A stretch of 64,000 nucleotides of DNA from Termitomyces sp. T153 (GCA_018296165.2 JACKQL020000019.1:62001-126000), one strand, 5' to 3'. Shown: positions 10,896-23,338, counted from the first letter of the stretch. Notes: generated by a model not told the origin, from the letters alone. Program-made: numbers and translations.

Positions 10896-11451
10896 TGTTA
10901 GAGAATGTCCCATCTCTTTCTGTCCTGTTCTCTCTCCTTATAATTCTCCTTTACTCTCCTTTACTTTTCCTATCTGCTGGTCCCAGTTTTAGCCCTCATG
11001 CTGCACTAGTTCTCTGTCTGTAATTCCAACAAGTGTTGCCCCCCCCATATGGCCTCTCACCAGACCCTTGGATTATTTCCTGCATTTCTGGCCTACCACT
11101 CATTGTAGGCCTCCCATCTTTGGACCACAGGTACTTTCAACTAAGGGCCATTTCTTGGTCCTATTTGCATGTGGTCACATGCTGAGGGTCTAGAGATCAA
11201 GGCCATTTACAATGAATCTCCACTTTTTGATTGGACTCCAGATTTGGTTGTTGTTGAGCACTTTTTCCAGAAGCTCTAGAGTAAATTTTCTGAACACTAG
11301 CATTGGGGATCCATAGACTTGTTCTCTTTGAATCTCCCTCTGCCAGGTGAGTAGCTAAAACTCTAGAACTTCTTGTAGATACTGGATAGACTTTGGATCT
11401 CCCTCTGCCAGTTGTGTGATTGAGCTACAGCCTCCAGAGGTTGCCCTTACA
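10896..11451 (+). repeat. 3' LTR of the deleted chromovirus
   Basis: A 556-bp LTR from TGTTAGAGAATG to GCCCTTACA, directly after the purine tract CTAGAGGGGAGGTGA. It is the only full-length forward copy of this family in the window and is the reference for the two LTR copies at 8309-9202. Confidence 0.85.
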
Positions 11452-12640
11452 GGCTACTAGTCACCAAACTACACTTCTCTGCTACCATTGTTCTAGGCTT
11501 TTCATGGCTCTGCTCCACCAACCCCTGCATTGATTGGCCTAGCCTCACCCTCCACCTTGACTAAGATAGCCCAACCAACTCCAGGCCAGTCCCTTTCAAT
11601 GTCTCACCCCACTCCAAGGGTGCCAAAGGCACCACCAACATTACCTGGACCCCTCCACAGTTCTGTTTGAAGAAGTCCACACAATCATTTATCATCAATA
11701 TTTGACTCAACAACTTTCTGATAGTCCTCTCTGCCCTCATTGACAGTGGAACATCCAGTACCTTTGTCAGTAACCAGCTCAACCCCTCCCACAACACCCT
11801 GGACAAGCCTCTCAAGCTCCAACTTTTTGAAGAAGCCCAGCCTCAACTGAAATCACCAAATACCACAACAATGCCTTTATCCTCAATATTGATTTAAGAT
11901 TCCAGGTCTGGCTCCTTGTCACCCAGCTTCTGGAGTCAACTCCAATTGTGCTTGGACTTCCTTAGCTACAGAATGTCAACTCCAACATTGACCGGAAGAA
12001 CCTCACCATGTGATTTCCAGGCCCCAAGGCAAGCCTAGCAGTTGCCATCCCCCTCTGCCTCCAGTCCCCTTTAACCTTTGATGTCTCTGACCTCAACTCC
12101 AGCAACTATGGAGCAACCCAACCTCCCCCCCACCCTCAAGGATAGCCAAGGAAGGGAGGAAAGCACACCCCCACCCTGATTCCCTCAAACAAACCTTGAC
12201 AGCTTTCCCCCAACATCCCCAGGAATTAATACAAGGGCCTACAGTACTCCAACCAATGATGTCAAACTACTCTGGACAACCCTGCCACAACTCTGGACCC
12301 AGCTACCACCACTCCAACACCCACCTCCATCAAACCAGAAGCCCTTAACATGAAAATCATTGGCACCATCCCCTTTGCATGCATTTTATAAGACAGAACC
12401 CCCACCTACCAACTTCAAATCATGCTGACCCTACCAGAAGAACACCTATGTGCAGGAACTATCCTGCCAGAACAAAAGATAGAGGAACAAATCCTACACA
12501 AAGTAGTTCCCCCAGAGTATCATAAATTTGCTGACATGTTCTCTGAAGAAAGTGCAAAAGAACTTCCCCCTCACTGCTCCTACAATCACAAAATCAATCT
12601 TGAAGAAAGCACCTCAAACATTCATAACTAACTCTGGACC
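11452..12640 (+). pseudogene. Gypsy protease to RT-start fragment
   Basis: Frames are heavily broken, but a protease core (SSTFVSNQLNPSHNTL) is readable at about 11750-11810, a PIVLGLPWL-like block near 11940, and at 12422-12631 the segment VPPEYHKFADMFSEESAKEL with LPPHCSYNHKINL. That last segment is the conserved lead-in to reverse transcriptase in Agaricomycete gypsy pol. The RT itself is missing. It is a third, independent gypsy lineage in this part of the window. The stretch 12641-12818 shows nothing I can name. Confidence 0.65.
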
Positions 12641-12818
12641 TTGCTCTATGCTCAGCCCTGGAACCCATCATCATTAATTGATCTCCCATCAAACTCTGGC
12701 CCTGCTCTCATCACTTGCATAGCCTCTGGTTGCCTTACCTTCAATACTTGCCTTTAGACTTGTGCCTGAGCCTTCCCCAAGCCCAACCCTTTCTTGTACC
12801 TTGTCTTAGACTCCCATA

Positions 12819-13639
12819 TGTCATGACCCATTCCATTCCCCCCTTCCCTTCAGCATTATCCAACCTTGGATTCTACACAGTCCCTCTCTGAATCTCAGCC
12901 ACACCTCCAGATCTCAGCCACATCCAGGTTTTAGCCACCTCTAAGACCACTTTTTCTGTTCCAGATCATTCCCACAGGCATAGATCACTTCCACAAGTTT
13001 CAGATCACTTCCACTTGTCCCAGATCACTTCCATCTGCTCAAGATCACTTTCAGAATTGCTTCCCTTGTTCCAGATCACTTTCTCATGACTTAGATCACT
13101 TCCTGCTATGACTTAGATCACTTCCACCTGACTTAGATTACTTCCACCTGACTTAGATCACTTCCACTTGACTTAGATCACTTCCACTTATATTAGATCA
13201 CTCCCACCTGACTTAGATCACTTCCATCTTCTCCTTTTGGCAGTGTCCTACAGCTATATAAGGTCCCTTAGTCTGTAGCTACATCCCAGTCTTGACATTA
13301 CCTGATATCTTGTTTGTGTTCTGTTGTTATCTGATCTTCTCTCCATTCATTACTTGCTCTCATTTCTTAGTTTCTTAGTTTCTTTCCCTATTTACATACT
13401 TGCTGTTGGCATCACCTCCCTAAGGTGGTTTTGGCTCCTGTAAGAGTTCCCCTCCAGGACTGTGGTCCTGACACTATAGACCACCCCAGACTTGTTTGTA
13501 CCACTTCCCTAGCTTATTCTTTCAAGTATCTAAAGTCCAGACCTCCCTGAAATGCTAGGTTATAAGTGCAGAACATTGTGTCTGCCTAGTAAGGACTTGC
13601 CCAGATAAGCTGAGCCCCCATGGTCAGTTAAACCTGACA
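12819..13639 (+). repeat. LTR related to the 24.1-31.1 kb element
   Basis: Starts TGTCATGACCCATTCC and ends AACCTGACA. Both ends match the LTRs at 24135-25277 and 29875-31062 read on the other strand, including the CTGCCTAGTAAGGACT block near the end. A TATATAA box lies at about 13256. An alternative end at 13473 (GTCCTGACA) has an almost matching flank pair CCATA/CTATA. No interior of the same element adjoins it, so it is a solo LTR or a truncated copy. Confidence 0.55.
12963..13228 (+). repeat. 20-bp tandem array inside the LTR
   Basis: About thirteen imperfect copies of a ~20-bp unit close to ACTTAGATCACTTCCACCTG. Early copies vary in the first half while AGATCACTTCCA stays constant. Such arrays upstream of an LTR TATA box often act as promoter repeats, but that role is only inferred. 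Confidence 0.85.
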
Positions 13640-14335
13640 CCCTCCTCCATCTCCAACTTTTCTCCTTTGCTCCATTATTCAAAATTTCACAGTACTGCTC
13701 TGCATTCATGATTCTCATCACCTCTACCAGCTTCCCTACCCCATTCCAACCCATATAGCCCCATACCATGAGATTATTCCCTCCTCCATGTTTTACAGTA
13801 GGTGTAGTGGTTTGGTTTGAAATGCCTTTTCCTTATAGCTTCTACACATACTGCTTTCCATCTGACCCAATCCTGTTAATCCTTGTCTCATCTGTCCACA
13901 ACACTCTTTTCCAGTCCTCCACAGTCCAGTTCCGATGCTCTTGAGCCCATTTAAGTCATAGTTGCCAATGTATAGCTTTGAGCATAGGAACTTTCCTCTT
14001 TGTAGCAGACCAATAGCCCTCCTCCTTCAGCACATTCTGGACAGGTCTGAGGAGAGACAGGGTTGGAAATGATGTTGTTGAGAGGATTGGTGGCCTGAAC
14101 AGTTGTATCAAGTCTTCCAGTTGAGACTTGTCAAACAATAGCCTGTTTATCATGTGGAGGCAAGCTTAGCTGGATGGCTTCCACCTTGTCCACCTCCAAC
14201 TCTCTACCAATTCTAACCAATAGTAGACTTTCCTAGACCAGTTTTAGCCTCAATCTGATACAGAGAATACTCTTGAGCAAAGAGAGAAGCAACAGTAGAG
14301 CATTGTGCAGGAGAAGTAGCTTTCACAATGGTAGT
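13640..14335 (-). pseudogene. Tc1/mariner transposase relic
   Basis: Reading the minus strand from about 14335, with stops and frameshifts, gives a helix-turn-helix start (VASLFAQEYSLYQIEAKTGL), a second HTH with SPQT, and the central TVEDWKRVLWTDETRI block that carries the first catalytic Asp of the DDE/D triad. Then come MVWGYMGWNGVGKL and YCEILNNG. The sequence stops before the second catalytic Asp, at the edge of the LTR at 13639. This cut-and-paste transposase is dead and C-terminally truncated. Confidence 0.85.
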
Positions 14336-15382
14336 TGAAGGTCAAGATGTGGTTCAACCAACTTGAACCACTCCCAAATATAACCAAACATGGTCACATG
14401 ACTCTGTTGATATTCCCACATGCAACTTACTCTTTATTTCTGACTAAAATAGGGATAAACCTGCAAAATTAGAGATGCTCAAAAAACTGTCCCAATGAGT
14501 GAATATTTGAAAATGGCCATTTTGATTTGAATTACATAAACTAAAATGCAATTTTTAGCTATAATGCCATAATATTTTACATCATTCAACCACAATCTTA
14601 AATACTTCCAATCCTTCATGCCAATGTTATCTTTCAAAAAGTATATCATGCTAATGTCATGTTTCAAAGAATATAAGACATTTGGACAATTTTTGGACCT
14701 ACTGTATCAGCCATACAATGCTTAACTAGGAATTATCAACCTTTGACATTGGTATTAACCTTTAGTCTTGGAAACAATCCAGGTCTTAAACATTATTAAC
14801 ATGTAACCCTTAGGGCCAACACTGAGAGTCATTGTCACTATTTGAATCCAATAAGATGGCATGGAAAAACTATCACATGAACACATGATCAAAGCATCTG
14901 AATCAACCCTTGAACCTTTTTGTGTTTTCTTGCCTACAAAAACCTTGTAGTGATGGGAACTAGGACTTGCATGTTCTATTGAGGAATTTCTGAGACATAA
15001 GTATTATTCCTATCAATTCTCAAAACTGTCTGATACTATCATGTAAGCATTGGTAAAGCAAGAAACTTCCACAGACAATAAGAGGTGCTATGTGACTATG
15101 ACTCCACTATCAAGGGTTTCCAACTATTTATCAGCATTGACTAACTTCTTTGGCTCAATATCCTCTTCACTTGAAGTAGCAGTGAGCAAAATCTACTAGA
15201 TATATGTCAGTATTGCTTGATCTGCAAAGGAGTTTAACATGCTATATTTATGAGTGTGCATGGATTGATCAACCATACAACCATTAACAACAACAATCTC
15301 CCTGGGCATAAGTATGAATCATGTTTGATTAGAATCTTCTTGATGTGTGAGTGGCACTATAGATGCTTCAGGTATTCCATAC
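14336..15382. other. No gene; mariner flank and a decayed copy of the F-box upstream region
   Basis: No coding region is supportable. 15130-15252 aligns with the DNA just upstream of the F-box genes at 32073 and 37155. The shared run GTGAGCAAAAT, then CTAGATAT, then CAGTATTGCT keeps its order and spacing, with CpG replaced by TpG or CpA. The remainder is AT-rich and CpG-poor. Confidence 0.5.
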
Positions 15383-17752
15383 CAGTGTTGCAAATACCAG
15401 GTCAAAACCTGGTCAAATCATTTGATCTGGTTAGGCCATCAAAATGACTGTCACTGACCCATAGTCAGTAGGGTCTTTTGAAGAAAAATGTCAAAAATAT
15501 ATTCAAGCTCCCTAGTCATCATTTGAGACTAGAATTGGCTCCAAAATTGTTCCTGTATATGTCTGTGAGCTTTGTACACCCTCTCCAGACCCTTCCTGAA
15601 AGCCAATCTGACTCACTAATCCATAGAACTGTGACTCTTCTTGATAATTTTGTATTCTGTGTACCTAAAATGTGTTCCAACCATCTATAATTAATCAGTT
15701 GAACAGTTCTGCAATCTTTATAGGGTGTTTCTGTCCAAAATACAGCCTCATCTGCAATACAGGAGTAAATTTCTAGGAATGTATGATAGTACATGCACAT
15801 ACTTATAGAATGGAGCAATTTGTCAAAGCAGGAGTTGCCAAAGCCAAAGAAGATGTGTTCCTGGGACCTGTTAAATCCTGTTCTGAGTCTGAACTGTCCA
15901 TATTAATGTCTTCAATGTCTTGCATGATACAAGAAAAAGAGTTCTGGGTGTCTGCAGCTACATTTCAGAGAGATTCCCCATCAAATGGCTGATCTGTATC
16001 AGTCTCCCAATCATCAGAATTGTCCCTCTCCTCTCCATCATCTGCTTGTGCCTCAACATCATGAAGAACATCTTTGTTTTCAAGGCTGCCAGATTCTGAT
16101 GTGATTGACTATAGTAGTGGCCATTAGATTTCCCTTCATGTTATCCACATTAGGCTTTTTTCTATTGCTGAACTGCCATTAAAGTTGATGTAATGCTGTA
16201 CAACTTGCCCCATGCTGCCTATGGTGATGACCCTTTACAAATGCAGTGTCATGAAGCTTCTTTACTATAAGGTAACTATGTTGCTTGGTCTTGATGTTGC
16301 CTAAGCTTGAAAACAAATGTTCAGCTTATGCTGAGTTTGGAGTGAAACTGAAGATCAAGATTGCCAACTTGACAAGTGGGCAGCTCTTGTTCAAGATCTT
16401 CCAAACAATGATAGGATTGATTGATCCATCCTGGAAATTCTCAGAGTACAGTATCATAATGATAAGTCAGGTTCTTACCTTATTTTTTCATTGCACTTCT
16501 GAATGTTTCTGAGGGCCACTTTCACTCTGAAAACATTCCTTCATGGGTATGATATTTATAGGCCTCTTGAATTAGACCTTGAGAACAGTCCTCATCATCT
16601 GGAAAGATGCACAAATAGAGCCATTTGACAATCCCAGAGAGAACAGCAACTGGGAGAGTATTATCATTTTGAAGTTGAGGGTTGATGAATGGATTGAGTT
16701 AAAAACAAGCAAGGTATAGATCTTGATCACATTTAAGCCATCACTTTTTGATGCTTTCCAGAATTGCAATCACAGGATGGGATGCATACTCATTACTAGC
16801 ATCAGGAGAAGTGAAATCACAGATTTGAACTGTACACTCAAAAAAGGTTACTCAGTATGAGCACAATATGATCACAGCAAGTATCAGTTGCCTGAGCAAC
16901 ATTGACAGCAATAGCTAATGATTCAATATGAGGTTTGATACTACATTGTACAATAAAATCAAAAATAGAAAAAGCTTAAATGACATTGACATACATGATG
17001 GTCTTGTTCCACCACACCTCACTCTTGACACAAGTCAGGATCTTGCAAGCCTTCTATTTACTTCTGGCTTTGGGACCAACCATTTCCAAAATTTTGTTGT
17101 AATATTCTGAAGCTGTCACAATAACTGGTTTCTTTACTACTCAAATGTGTTTGAGACAACAGCAAAATGCAGTCCAACATGTTACAACAGAAAAGATAAG
17201 AACAAATATATGCTTATATATATACAGTTGCTCCTTGTTGAACATTCCAAGAGCATATGAATGGTCATTAAACCATTTTACAACCTCTGCAGACTCATCC
17301 ATGACTGTCAAAACAATAGGATTTGCCTTTTAATAGTCTGCAAGGATTGATGGAATCTGTAGAAGTTTGAGAATTCTGTATGCATCATCCTTGAACATAC
17401 TTAGACATACCTGGTGACTCTAGCAAACAGAAACAAGAAGTCAGGGGAATTTCTCTTGTATGAGATGGTGAACCTTTTACTCATCTCCTCCATCATCTCT
17501 AGCAACTCTGATAACCTTTACACCAATTGATTCAATATTTGAGTTCACTCCCCATGAGCTTAGCAAGGTTCTCACCTGTTCTACACTCTGAGGACTGATC
17601 ATACATATGGGTCAAATATGCCTTTTATTTGTTCAGTATCAAATTGATAGCCTGAGATTCATGATGATTAAAGTTGTACTTTTCCATTGACTGTAAACAT
17701 GAAGCCCATAATGTGCTTCCTCAGTATCCATCATTCACCATTGTTGAGTACT
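15383..17752 (-). pseudogene. hAT transposon, 3' portion with C-terminal dimerisation domain
   Basis: Minus-strand reading gives hAT transposase landmarks in order: SAEVVKWFNDHSYALGMF near 17300, VVTCWTAFC at about 17185 (the W-T-A catalytic-core region), WWNKTIMYV near 17000, and at 16170-16400 the dimerisation block LAILIFSFTPNSA, AEHLFSSLGNIKTKQ and KLHDTAFV. An acidic C-terminal tail follows. 15383 starts CAGTGTTGCAAATACCAGG, which looks like a hAT terminal repeat. Stops and frameshifts abound. The gene is cut at 17752 by a chromovirus and continues at 23834. Confidence 0.75.
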
Positions 17753-18121
17753 TGTAAGGGCAACCTCCAGAGCAGCAGATTGAAGTCATGCAGCTAGCAG
17801 AGGGGGATCCAAAGTATATTAGCAGAGTAGATGACAATACAAACAGTAACTAATCACCTAGCAGAGGGAGATCCAAAGAGAACAAGTCTAAGGATCCCTG
17901 CTACTTGGTGCAGTGCATCAGTGGGTGGCAGAGGCATGGGAACTACTGTACAGGTGACCAGAGCTACTCCTAACCCTATGGCAATGGTTGCTGAGGTAAT
18001 ACAAAGAACTCTGCAGTTCTCCAGAGATCTCCACAGTCCTGGAAAGAGCTGCAGAGACATCAAACAAGGTGCAGAGGTGCTGGAACCAGTCATGGAGGTT
18101 GGAAATGGAAGTCTCCTGACA
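17753..18121 (-). repeat. 3' LTR of the chromovirus
   Basis: Reads TGTAAGGGCAACC to TCTCCTGACA on the plus strand. It carries a single copy of the AGTCCTGGAAAGAGC unit that is repeated in the partner LTR. The first bases are shared with the deleted chromovirus LTR family at 8.3-11.4 kb. Confidence 0.9.
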
Positions 18122-18139
18122 TCACCCCCCCTCTAGCAT

Positions 18140-18411
18140 GTGGCATCTCAACATGCAGGGTAGAAGAAGTCCCTGATTGCTCAGTCCACTGGTGAGATAG
18201 GGTGGATTCCTTGTATGGCATGCAGGGCATCTGGATGTCTCCAGTGGAACTCCTTGACAAGTCCAGGGGTGTATATATCCTCCCATGGCTCCCAGGAAAT
18301 ATCCTTGATTCCATAGCCTTTCCACTTCACCTTGTATTGTAGTAGTCTCTGGAATAAACAGCTGTCCAGGATTTCTTCCACTTTATACTCCTTGTTGTTG
18401 TTGACCACCAT
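18140..18411 (-). pseudogene. Chromodomain of the chromovirus integrase
   Basis: The minus-strand translation contains YKVEEILDSCLFQ, YKVKWKGYGIKDISWEP and LVKEFHWRHPDAL, a nearly complete chromodomain with aromatic residues in the expected cage positions. In live chromoviruses this module tethers integration to modified histones. The last codons run into stops before the polypurine tract. Confidence 0.85.
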
Positions 18412-19700
18412 GGGGGGTGGCAGAGGTGGTGGATGTCACCCCAGGATAGGATCTTTAGGGGCCAGGGTTAGTTTGACCACATTGAATACCAGATGAAGCT
18501 GGTGCATCCCTGCAAGAAGTCAGAGTCAATAGGCTAAGGGTCCTATCTGTTGTTCCACTGTGAATGGCCCTAACTAATGGTGTGACAGCTTTTTTGAGGG
18601 TTGGGTGGTCGTAATATCAGAAGCATCCAGATAGACTCAATCTCCAGGCTGATATTTGCACTCCAGGGTCCTTCCACAGTTGTAGTATTGCACTATGTTG
18701 TCTTTTGCCTTCACCAGCACAGCTTGGGCCTCCTCCTATAACCTCTTCATCCAGTCCACAAATTTGTTTACTGCTTCATTCTCCAAGGGTCAGGCCCAGG
18801 GTTCAAAGCCCATGTGTGGGTGCCATCCAGTGTCAAGGAAGAATGGGGAAAACTGGGTGGACATGTGAACATGGTTGTTGTACTGAAATTTGCTGTCAGG
18901 GAGGAGTTTGTCCCAGTCATCTTGGTGCTCATTGCAGAAGAGGCAAAGGTACTGCTCCAACTCCTGGTTTACACATTCCATCTGGCCATTGGACTGTGGG
19001 TGGTAGGCAGTGGTGGTGTGGAGCTTTACTCTGAGCAGTCAGTAGAGCTCCCAAGTGAACTCCACCATGAATTGTGGTCCCCAATCCAAGACATAGGCAT
19101 TGGAGAGGCTGTAGAGCTTCCAGATGTTTCTCTAGTACAGGTTCACAGCACCCATCACAGAGCAGGTGGTGTGGGTCAGAATGAAGTGTGTCCTCTTGCC
19201 ATACAAGTCCACCACCACCATGATCATGTCATAACCATGGGCATCAGGGAGCTCTACAATGAAGTCTATGGATGCTATGCTCCATTGTTCCATGGGCACT
19301 GGTAGCAGGTATAACTGTCCATAGGGGAGTTAGTGCTGAGGCTTGGTCTGGAGGCAGAGATCACAGGTACTAGTGTAGGACTCAATGTACTGGAACATCT
19401 GGGGCCATCAGTAGTTCTGCAATACTAGCTCCAGTATCTTCCACCACCTGGGGTGCCCTGCAATGCAGGAGTCATGGTGTTGCTCCACAATCCTCTGATG
19501 AAGCTCTGGAATGTCAGGGATGTAGATATGGTCTTGGAAAGTCAGGATTCCATCTCGGAGGGCCTATTTGTCAGCATGGACTGCCTTGACACCAGTAGTA
19601 TGCCCTGACTTCAGCATCCTAGCAGCCTGCACCACAAGCTCCTCCTGTTGACCATCCCAATTACCCTGCTATATGTCTTGGAGAATGTCCACCTCTGCTC
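18412..19700 (-). pseudogene. Chromovirus integrase
   Basis: An HHCC zinc-binding start is readable (HHDSCIAGH, then CDLCLQTK), followed by the catalytic triad: ASIDFIVELP, LDWGPQFM and the Glu in SNGQMECVNQ, with 35 residues between the second Asp and the Glu. YNCGRTLECKYQPGD and GPFTVEQQIGPLAY follow as the C-terminal barrel. Several in-frame stops are present. The catalytic residues survive but the frame does not. Confidence 0.85.
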
Positions 19701-21310
19701 CATTGATGGCAAGGCCCTCCATGGCTTAGATCACAAACAATTCAGGGTGGAGGAGCACAATATTACTGTTATCCCCTTCCCCTGTACTGTGGTCTGCCCT
19801 CTAGGACAGGGCATCTGGTTTCCTCATGCTCTAGCCAGGCTTGTGGTGCAAGGAGAAGTCAAAGTTGGCAAGGTAGAGGGACCATCAGGCCTGTCAGTGA
19901 TTGAGCTTCTTGGCCATCCAGAAGTATACAAGGTTCTTGTGATCTGTCCAGACCTCAAACTTGTGCTGTGCACCTTTCAGGAAGTGCTGCCACTCCTTGA
20001 ACAACCAGATGATGGCCAGCATCTCCTTGTCATGGATCTTGTAGTTCCATTCCACCGCATTCAGGCTTTTTAAGTAAAAGGCCACTGGATGCCACTTTCC
20101 ATCCTCTGGAGATTGCTGTGAGAGGACCACCCCAGTGGCAAAGTTGGAGCTGTTGGCCTCTATGCAGAAGGGAGAGTTGTCATCTGGGAATAGGAGGATG
20201 GGCCTGGATGTCATGGCACACTTGAGAGTGTTGAAGGCCATCTGCTCCAGAGGTCCCCAGCTCCACATAACATCCTTTCCCATGAGGTCAAACAGTGGGT
20301 GAGCATAGTGCAAGAAGTCCTGGATGAATCTCCAGTAGAAGTTTGCAAATCCAAGGAACACCTGCACTTCCTTCTTGTTCTGGAGCTCTGGCCACTCCAC
20401 CACACCTGCTACCTTCACCAGGTCCATCTCTGCAGTTCTGTGTGAGATAATCAGGCCAAGGTACTCAATCTGGGTTTATTCAAACTCACACTTCTCTGGC
20501 TTGAGGTAGAGCTGGTGCTGGCAAAGGTGCTCCAGAATGAGACAAGTGATCTGACAGTGTTCCTCCAGTGTTTTGGTGTAAATGAGGATGTTGTCAAGGT
20601 ACACACACACTATGCCCTCTGCAATGAGGTTCCAAAAAGATGTTGTTCATCATAGTCTGGAAGGTGGCTGAGCTATTGATGAGTCCAAAGAACATAACAA
20701 GCAGCTCAAACAATCCCTAGTTGGTTTGGAAGGCCACCTTCCACTCATCTCCTTCCTGAATGCACACATTGTTGTAACTTCACTAGACATCCAGTTTAGT
20801 GAAGTATCATACACCCTGAAGGTTGTTGATGAGCTCAGAGATGAGGGGAAGGGGGTAACAGCTCTTCACTGTCATGGCATTGAGTACCTGATAGTCCTAT
20901 ACCAGTTGAAGGGAGCCATCCTTCTTTTTGATGAAGAAGACTAGAGAAGCCATTGGGGACTTGGATGGACAGATACAACCAGAGTCCAAGTTCTCCTGGA
21001 GGAATGTGTCAAGCTTGTCCTGCTCCCTGAGTATGATGGGGTAGACCTTATAGCTAGAGGGTGCAGAGTCTGGCAGCAGTTTGATGGTGTGGTCCCACCT
21101 CTTGTGCTTCAGAGGCAAGTCAAAGGAGACTTTGGAGAACACATCTTCAAATGCATGCAAGTAGGGGGGTACCACATCCTGGAACTCTTGAGGCATGGTG
21201 CTGGCAGCAAAGGCCTGGGCCAGCCTCTGGGATGTGGTCTGGCTAGCCCTGATCTCTGCAATGGAGGGTGGCAGATGGACAGTGGTAATATAGATTTGAT
21301 CCCCCACCTC
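19701..21310 (-). pseudogene. Chromovirus reverse transcriptase and RNase H
   Basis: RT occupies the right part (LDSGCICPSKSPMASLVFF, KKKDGSLQLV) and reaches the catalytic box at about 20590-20601, which reads YLDN where YLDD is required. RNase H (19894-20427) is open for 177 codons: FLGFANFYWRFIQDF thumb, IEANSSNFATGVVLS, HDKEMLAII and WTDHKNLVYF. The D-to-N replacements fit G-to-A transitions on the coding strand. No cellular role. Confidence 0.88.
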
Positions 21311-21499
21311 TATCGCTTTGTCTAGGAGCTCCAGCTCATATATACCACCAAACTCCCCTTCACACTCCTCCTCTGGGGCTCTGCCATTGCCCCAATCATC
21401 CTTGTAGAGGGCCTCTCTATGATAGAATGCCAGAGGCAGGGGATCTAGGAGGTCTAGATCTACAAAAGGGAGAGAGCCAGTGTGACATGTACAGATAGC

Positions 21500-21965
21500 T
21501 GCATGCTCTCAGACTTGGGTCTAACACTCCACCCTGTCCTCTGCAGTGCAGGAGGAGCACTTCCTGGGGCACCTGCTCATGGTCACCTCTTCTTTGGTCC
21601 AATCAACCTCAGGGTTATGCTCTCAGAGCCACATGAACCCAAGGATCATATCTTGTCTTCCCAAGCTGGTGATGGCAAATATAGCATGCTCCACATGATT
21701 CTGATAACAGAGAATCAGGTCAACCATGGAGCTAATAGCACTGGCTTTGTTGGGTGTTCCATTGATGTTGTAAACAGGAATGGGCTTAGGAAGGGGCTGT
21801 GTGGTCAGGCCATGGCGTTTGATGAACTCCAAGTTCAGGAAGAGTCTTCTTGCTCTGCTGTCCAGGAGAGCCATGACTCTGCAGTTTTGCTAAGTGTCCG
21901 TCATCTCAATCTCCACATCGAGGTGCAGGGAGTTGGTGGACAGGCCAGAGGCCATCATGTACTGT
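21500..21965 (-). pseudogene. Chromovirus aspartic protease
   Basis: ALLDSRARRLFLNLEF stands where retropepsins have D-S/T-G-A, so the Gly of the active-site turn is Arg. QDMILGFMWL and EHNPEVDW follow as the flap and second-lobe landmarks. The DSG-to-DSR change would inactivate it. Confidence 0.75.
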
Positions 21966-22199
21966 TAGGGCATTTGACACACCCAAGTGGGGCCATGCTG
22001 ATGGACCTTTGGGGGTGTCAGAGAGCTTGGCAGGGGCTCTGGAGTTAGTGTTTGTATGTCTGGAGAGGGGCTTTGAGGTTCTTCTGTCTCAGAATGAAGG
22101 GCATCAAAAAAGGCAGTTTCATTTTCTATTGACAGACAAGAGAACTTGTTAGCACCTAGCAACAGAGGCATACACCTCATCTATCGCTTGACTAAAAAT

Positions 22200-23338
22200 C
22201 CCCCTCCAGCTCTGGAGGTGAGGTGCACACACTAACTTCCTCCAGGGTCAACTCCAGCATAAGCTCATCCAGCAATGGAGCTCTGGCAGCATCCTTTGCA
22301 GCCAAGAGCTGCAGGAGGAGTTCCTCCTGCTCTGCTGTAAAAAGGTAGCATACTTCCAGGCCCAGGGGACAGTGCTGTACAAAGTGCCCAGGCTTCTTGC
22401 ATTTTCAGCACAACAGTGGGGCAGCATGGAGTTGTTGGGCTGCATCCACCTCCATGGGGATCCCTGGCAGCAGGGGATGCACCATGGGAGCAGCTAGAGT
22501 GAGGGCTGGTATTGGGTGAGTAGGTGCGGGGTGGCAAAAGTTGCTGACTGGAGCAGGGCACAGCATGGAATGGGGGCAGCAGAGCTCCCTCCAGATCTCC
22601 ATGAGTTGCCATTGGTCTCAGGCCACTTTGTACCATGATGCAATCTTTTTGTTGTTGGAGCAACCCTCCATCAGATTGTCAATGTGTTCCACCAATGCAG
22701 AGTGCAAGCCATCCTGGAAGGTGAGGCATAGTTGGAGGCCATCAGGGTAGGTGGCCTGTTTGACCAGAGCTCAGAATGAGTCGATGTACTCATCCAACAT
22801 ATGCTTTCCTTGTCTGTACTGCTCCCTGTCCCACAGCATCAGTGCCACTGTCTTGGCAGAGTCTAACAGGAAAAACTCTGTGCAAAAGTCCTTCTCAAAG
22901 GCAGCCCAGTCCAAAAAGCTCCCCACACCTCTGGAATGGCAGAAAGCTCACAGTGCATAAGTGGAGGCATGCCCGGTCTTCATATATGACAGCACTCAGG
23001 CTATTTTCAATGTGTTGGAGTCAAAAGTGTCCCTGCTGAGGTGGATGTAGGTGAGGCAGGACTGTCACCAGAGCCACAGGAGTGGGTGCTGCGGCAGGCA
23101 GGGCTGGTTCTGCAGCCACAGGAGGGGCAGAGTTAGGGCTTAGGCATTTGAGCAATGCCTGGAGGGATTGGGAGATAAGATCTGTTGTCTGATGGAGAGT
23201 AGAGAGTTTGGTTGTATGGTAGGTAAGAGATGATTGCATTAATTGCACCTGAGTCTCTAGGTGGAGCAGGCAAGTCCAGGCTTCATTCTGCGGGGCTAGG
23301 GCTTCCAAGGGTGTGTCTGGATTGGCAAGCTGAGACAT
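22200..23338 (-). pseudogene. Chromovirus Gag with intact zinc knuckle
   Basis: Begins at MSQLANPDTPLEALAPQNE near 23338, runs through a coiled-coil region (LETQVQLMQSSLTYHTTKL) and a Pro/Ala linker. It then passes through frameshifts to a CX2CX4HX4C knuckle reading CCKCKKPGHFVQHC near 22400. The 5' start matches the Gag start of the deleted chromovirus at 9320, showing a shared family. Confidence 0.75.

Noticed and set aside
12819..13473. Alternative shorter LTR ending at 13473 with near-matching flanks CCATA/CTATA
   Set aside because: The end at 13639 matches the related LTR family over a longer block; the shorter version has only four of five flank bases in common. Kept as an alternative.
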